Source: Streptomyces malaysiense (GTDB lineage Bacteria > Actinomycetota > Actinomycetes > Streptomycetales > Streptomycetaceae). Taken from it: 64,000 nt of DNA. The stretch covers positions 62,001 through 126,000 of the forward strand of contig NZ_LBDA02000053.1 of assembly GCF_000980885.2 (NCBI RefSeq), read 5' to 3'. Below, one piece after another: positions 63,115 to 64,000 of this stretch (the stretch's first letter is position 1; each line of letters starts with the position of its first letter). Made by a program: the position numbers and the translations under genes. The notes under the pieces were generated by a model. It made no database searches and was not told the DNA's origin. It saw only the letters and a program-made list of their open reading frames with translations.

Positions 63115-64000
63115 CTGCGGATTTCGCAGGCGTCAGCGTCCGGTTCCGGGCCCCTGGCCTGCTGTGACGGCCGCTCCGGTGCCTCCTCGCCCAGGAGACG
63201 CCCGGCCGTGGCCCGGTGCAACCGGGCCGCCGTCGGGTCGCCGAGGCGCTCCAGGGTGTCCGCGAGACGCAGCTGCAACGCGGCCTGGAGGCGGACGTCG
63301 TCCGCGCGTCGTGCCCACCGCTCCGCCTCCTGGCAGGTGCGCAGCGATTCCTGGGGGTGGCCCGCGTACTCCTGCACCCGGGCGGTCTCGCTCAACGCCC
63401 GTGCCAGGGCGGCGACATCGCCGCCCTTGCGGTGGGCCGCGCAGGCCGCCCGCCAGTTGCGCAGCGCCTCGCCGTAGCGGCCCGCGTAGGTGTGGGCGGT
63501 GGCGATCCGGCCGTAGAGCCGCGCGGCCTCCGCGCGCTCACCGCGGGCCAGCCGGTCGGCCAGCGCGCGCCCGAACCAGTCGGCGGCCCGTTCGTAGTCC
63601 CCCAGCTCCAGGTGGGCGCCGCCTACGGATTCCATCGCGCGGCCGGTCGCGTACGGGTCGTTCGCCTCGCGCCCGGCGTCCAGCGCGGCCCGGTAGCGGG
63701 CCAGCGCGTCCTGGGTGCGTCCGGTCCGGGCGTCCAGATCGCCCAGATTCAGCAGCGCCGCCGCCCGCTCCCGGGGCAGCCCGCGCCGCTCGGCGACATC
63801 GAGGACGAGGCCGTGCACGCCGTACAGGTCGACGGCGGCCGCCTGGGTGCCGACATGCGCGGCCAGCGCCCTGACCAGCTGCGACAGCAGCCGCCTCGCC
63901 AGGGTGTCCAGCTCTCCGTCGGCCACCGCGAGCCGGGCGGAGGCCAGCAGCACGGGCTTGCGGACACGCAGCCAGTCGGCGGCCGCGCGGGGGTCGGCGA
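63096..64000 (-). CDS. TPR-repeat protein, C-terminal part (runs off right edge)
   Basis: At least 300 residues; the reading frame is still open at the right edge. It consists of repeated 34-residue helix pairs: 'RERAAALLNLGDLDARTGRTQDALARYRAALD', 'GRAMESVGGAHLELGDYERAADWFGRAL', 'ARLYGRIATAHTYAGRYGEALRNWRAA', then two more (each quoted unit within one TPR; key W/L-G-Y-A-F-A-P positions kept). Such C-terminal TPR blocks follow NB-ARC ATPase domains in streptomycete AfsR/SARP-like or STAND regulators. Whether this one has those domains is outside the window. Confidence 0.8.
   Translation of the reverse strand, partial: ADPRAAADWLRVRKPVLLASARLAVADGELDTLARRLLSQLVRALAAHVGTQAAAVDLYGVHGLVLDVAERRGLPRERAAALLNLGDLDARTGRTQDALARYRAALDAGREANDPYATGRAMESVGGAHLELGDYERAADWFGRALADRLARGERAEAARLYGRIATAHTYAGRYGEALRNWRAACAAHRKGGDVAALARALSETARVQEYAGHPQESLRTCQEAERWARRADDVRLQAALQLRLADTLERLGDPTAARLHRATAGRLLGEEAPERPSQQARGPEPDADACEIRSASNED

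Overview
The window is chromosomal DNA of a Streptomyces or very close relative. The evidence is very high GC with strong GC bias at third codon positions, frequent GTG/TTG starts, many secreted or lipid-anchored proteins, and a gene order typical of the Streptomyces core (hmgA, dnaE2 cassette, sepF paralogue, der-plsC-cmk-tyrA-aroH, rluB-scpB-scpA-parA, ald). I saw no tRNA or rRNA gene, insertion sequence, prophage, attachment site, replication origin or CRISPR array.

Left part (1-14 kb): the first codons of an aldehyde dehydrogenase, a class F sortase coupled to a surface protein, an orphan molybdopterin oxidoreductase with a TetR regulator, homogentisate dioxygenase (hmgA) with a GntR regulator and a conserved protein resembling the specificity part of type ISP restriction enzymes, a divergent TetR/ABC-exporter module with two matching operators, a class III CoA-transferase and a secreted SGNH lipase. 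14-22.6 kb is an envelope/exopolysaccharide operon: small membrane protein, two GT2 glycosyltransferases, a polysaccharide deacetylase and a 1154-residue protein joining a Wzx-like flippase to a second multi-pass membrane domain. A secreted glycoside hydrolase gene converges on it.

Middle part (22.6-39.4 kb): a DUF5925/AAA ATPase, DUF72, a GntR/GNAT pair, DUF402, a methyltransferase, a secreted lipase, a MarR/cupin pair with three operator-like repeats, and an SOS-type cassette (dnaE2 plus a degenerate ImuB-like Y-family protein, no imuA) behind a near-consensus LexA box. Then come two tandem streptogrisin-like proteases, a frameshifted DUF1684 pseudogene, a gene-poor repeat-containing stretch and a DUF5685 protein with a cysteine-rich tail.

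Right part (39.6-64 kb): a SepF paralogue, acyl-CoA dehydrogenase, DHA2 exporter, a PIG-V-like mannosyltransferase, a PAP2 phosphatase, an I78-type inhibitor, an Rpf-like transglycosylase with a long structured leader, Der GTPase, PlsC, Cmk, prephenate dehydrogenase and chorismate mutase in one operon, a Rieske lipoprotein, two convergent nucleotidyltransferase paralogues with a linked ADP-ribosylglycohydrolase, the chromosome-organisation operon (ParA-like ATPase, ribbon-helix-helix partner, ScpA, ScpB, RluB), alanine dehydrogenase and the C-terminal part of a TPR protein running off the right edge.

The best candidates for something new are the flippase-fusion polysaccharide operon, the nucleotidyltransferase/ADP-ribosylglycohydrolase module with a 45-bp nested palindrome over its start codon, the imuA-less mutasome and the ParA plus ribbon-helix-helix pair in the condensin operon. 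All homology statements come from reading the translations and remembered families; no database search was run.
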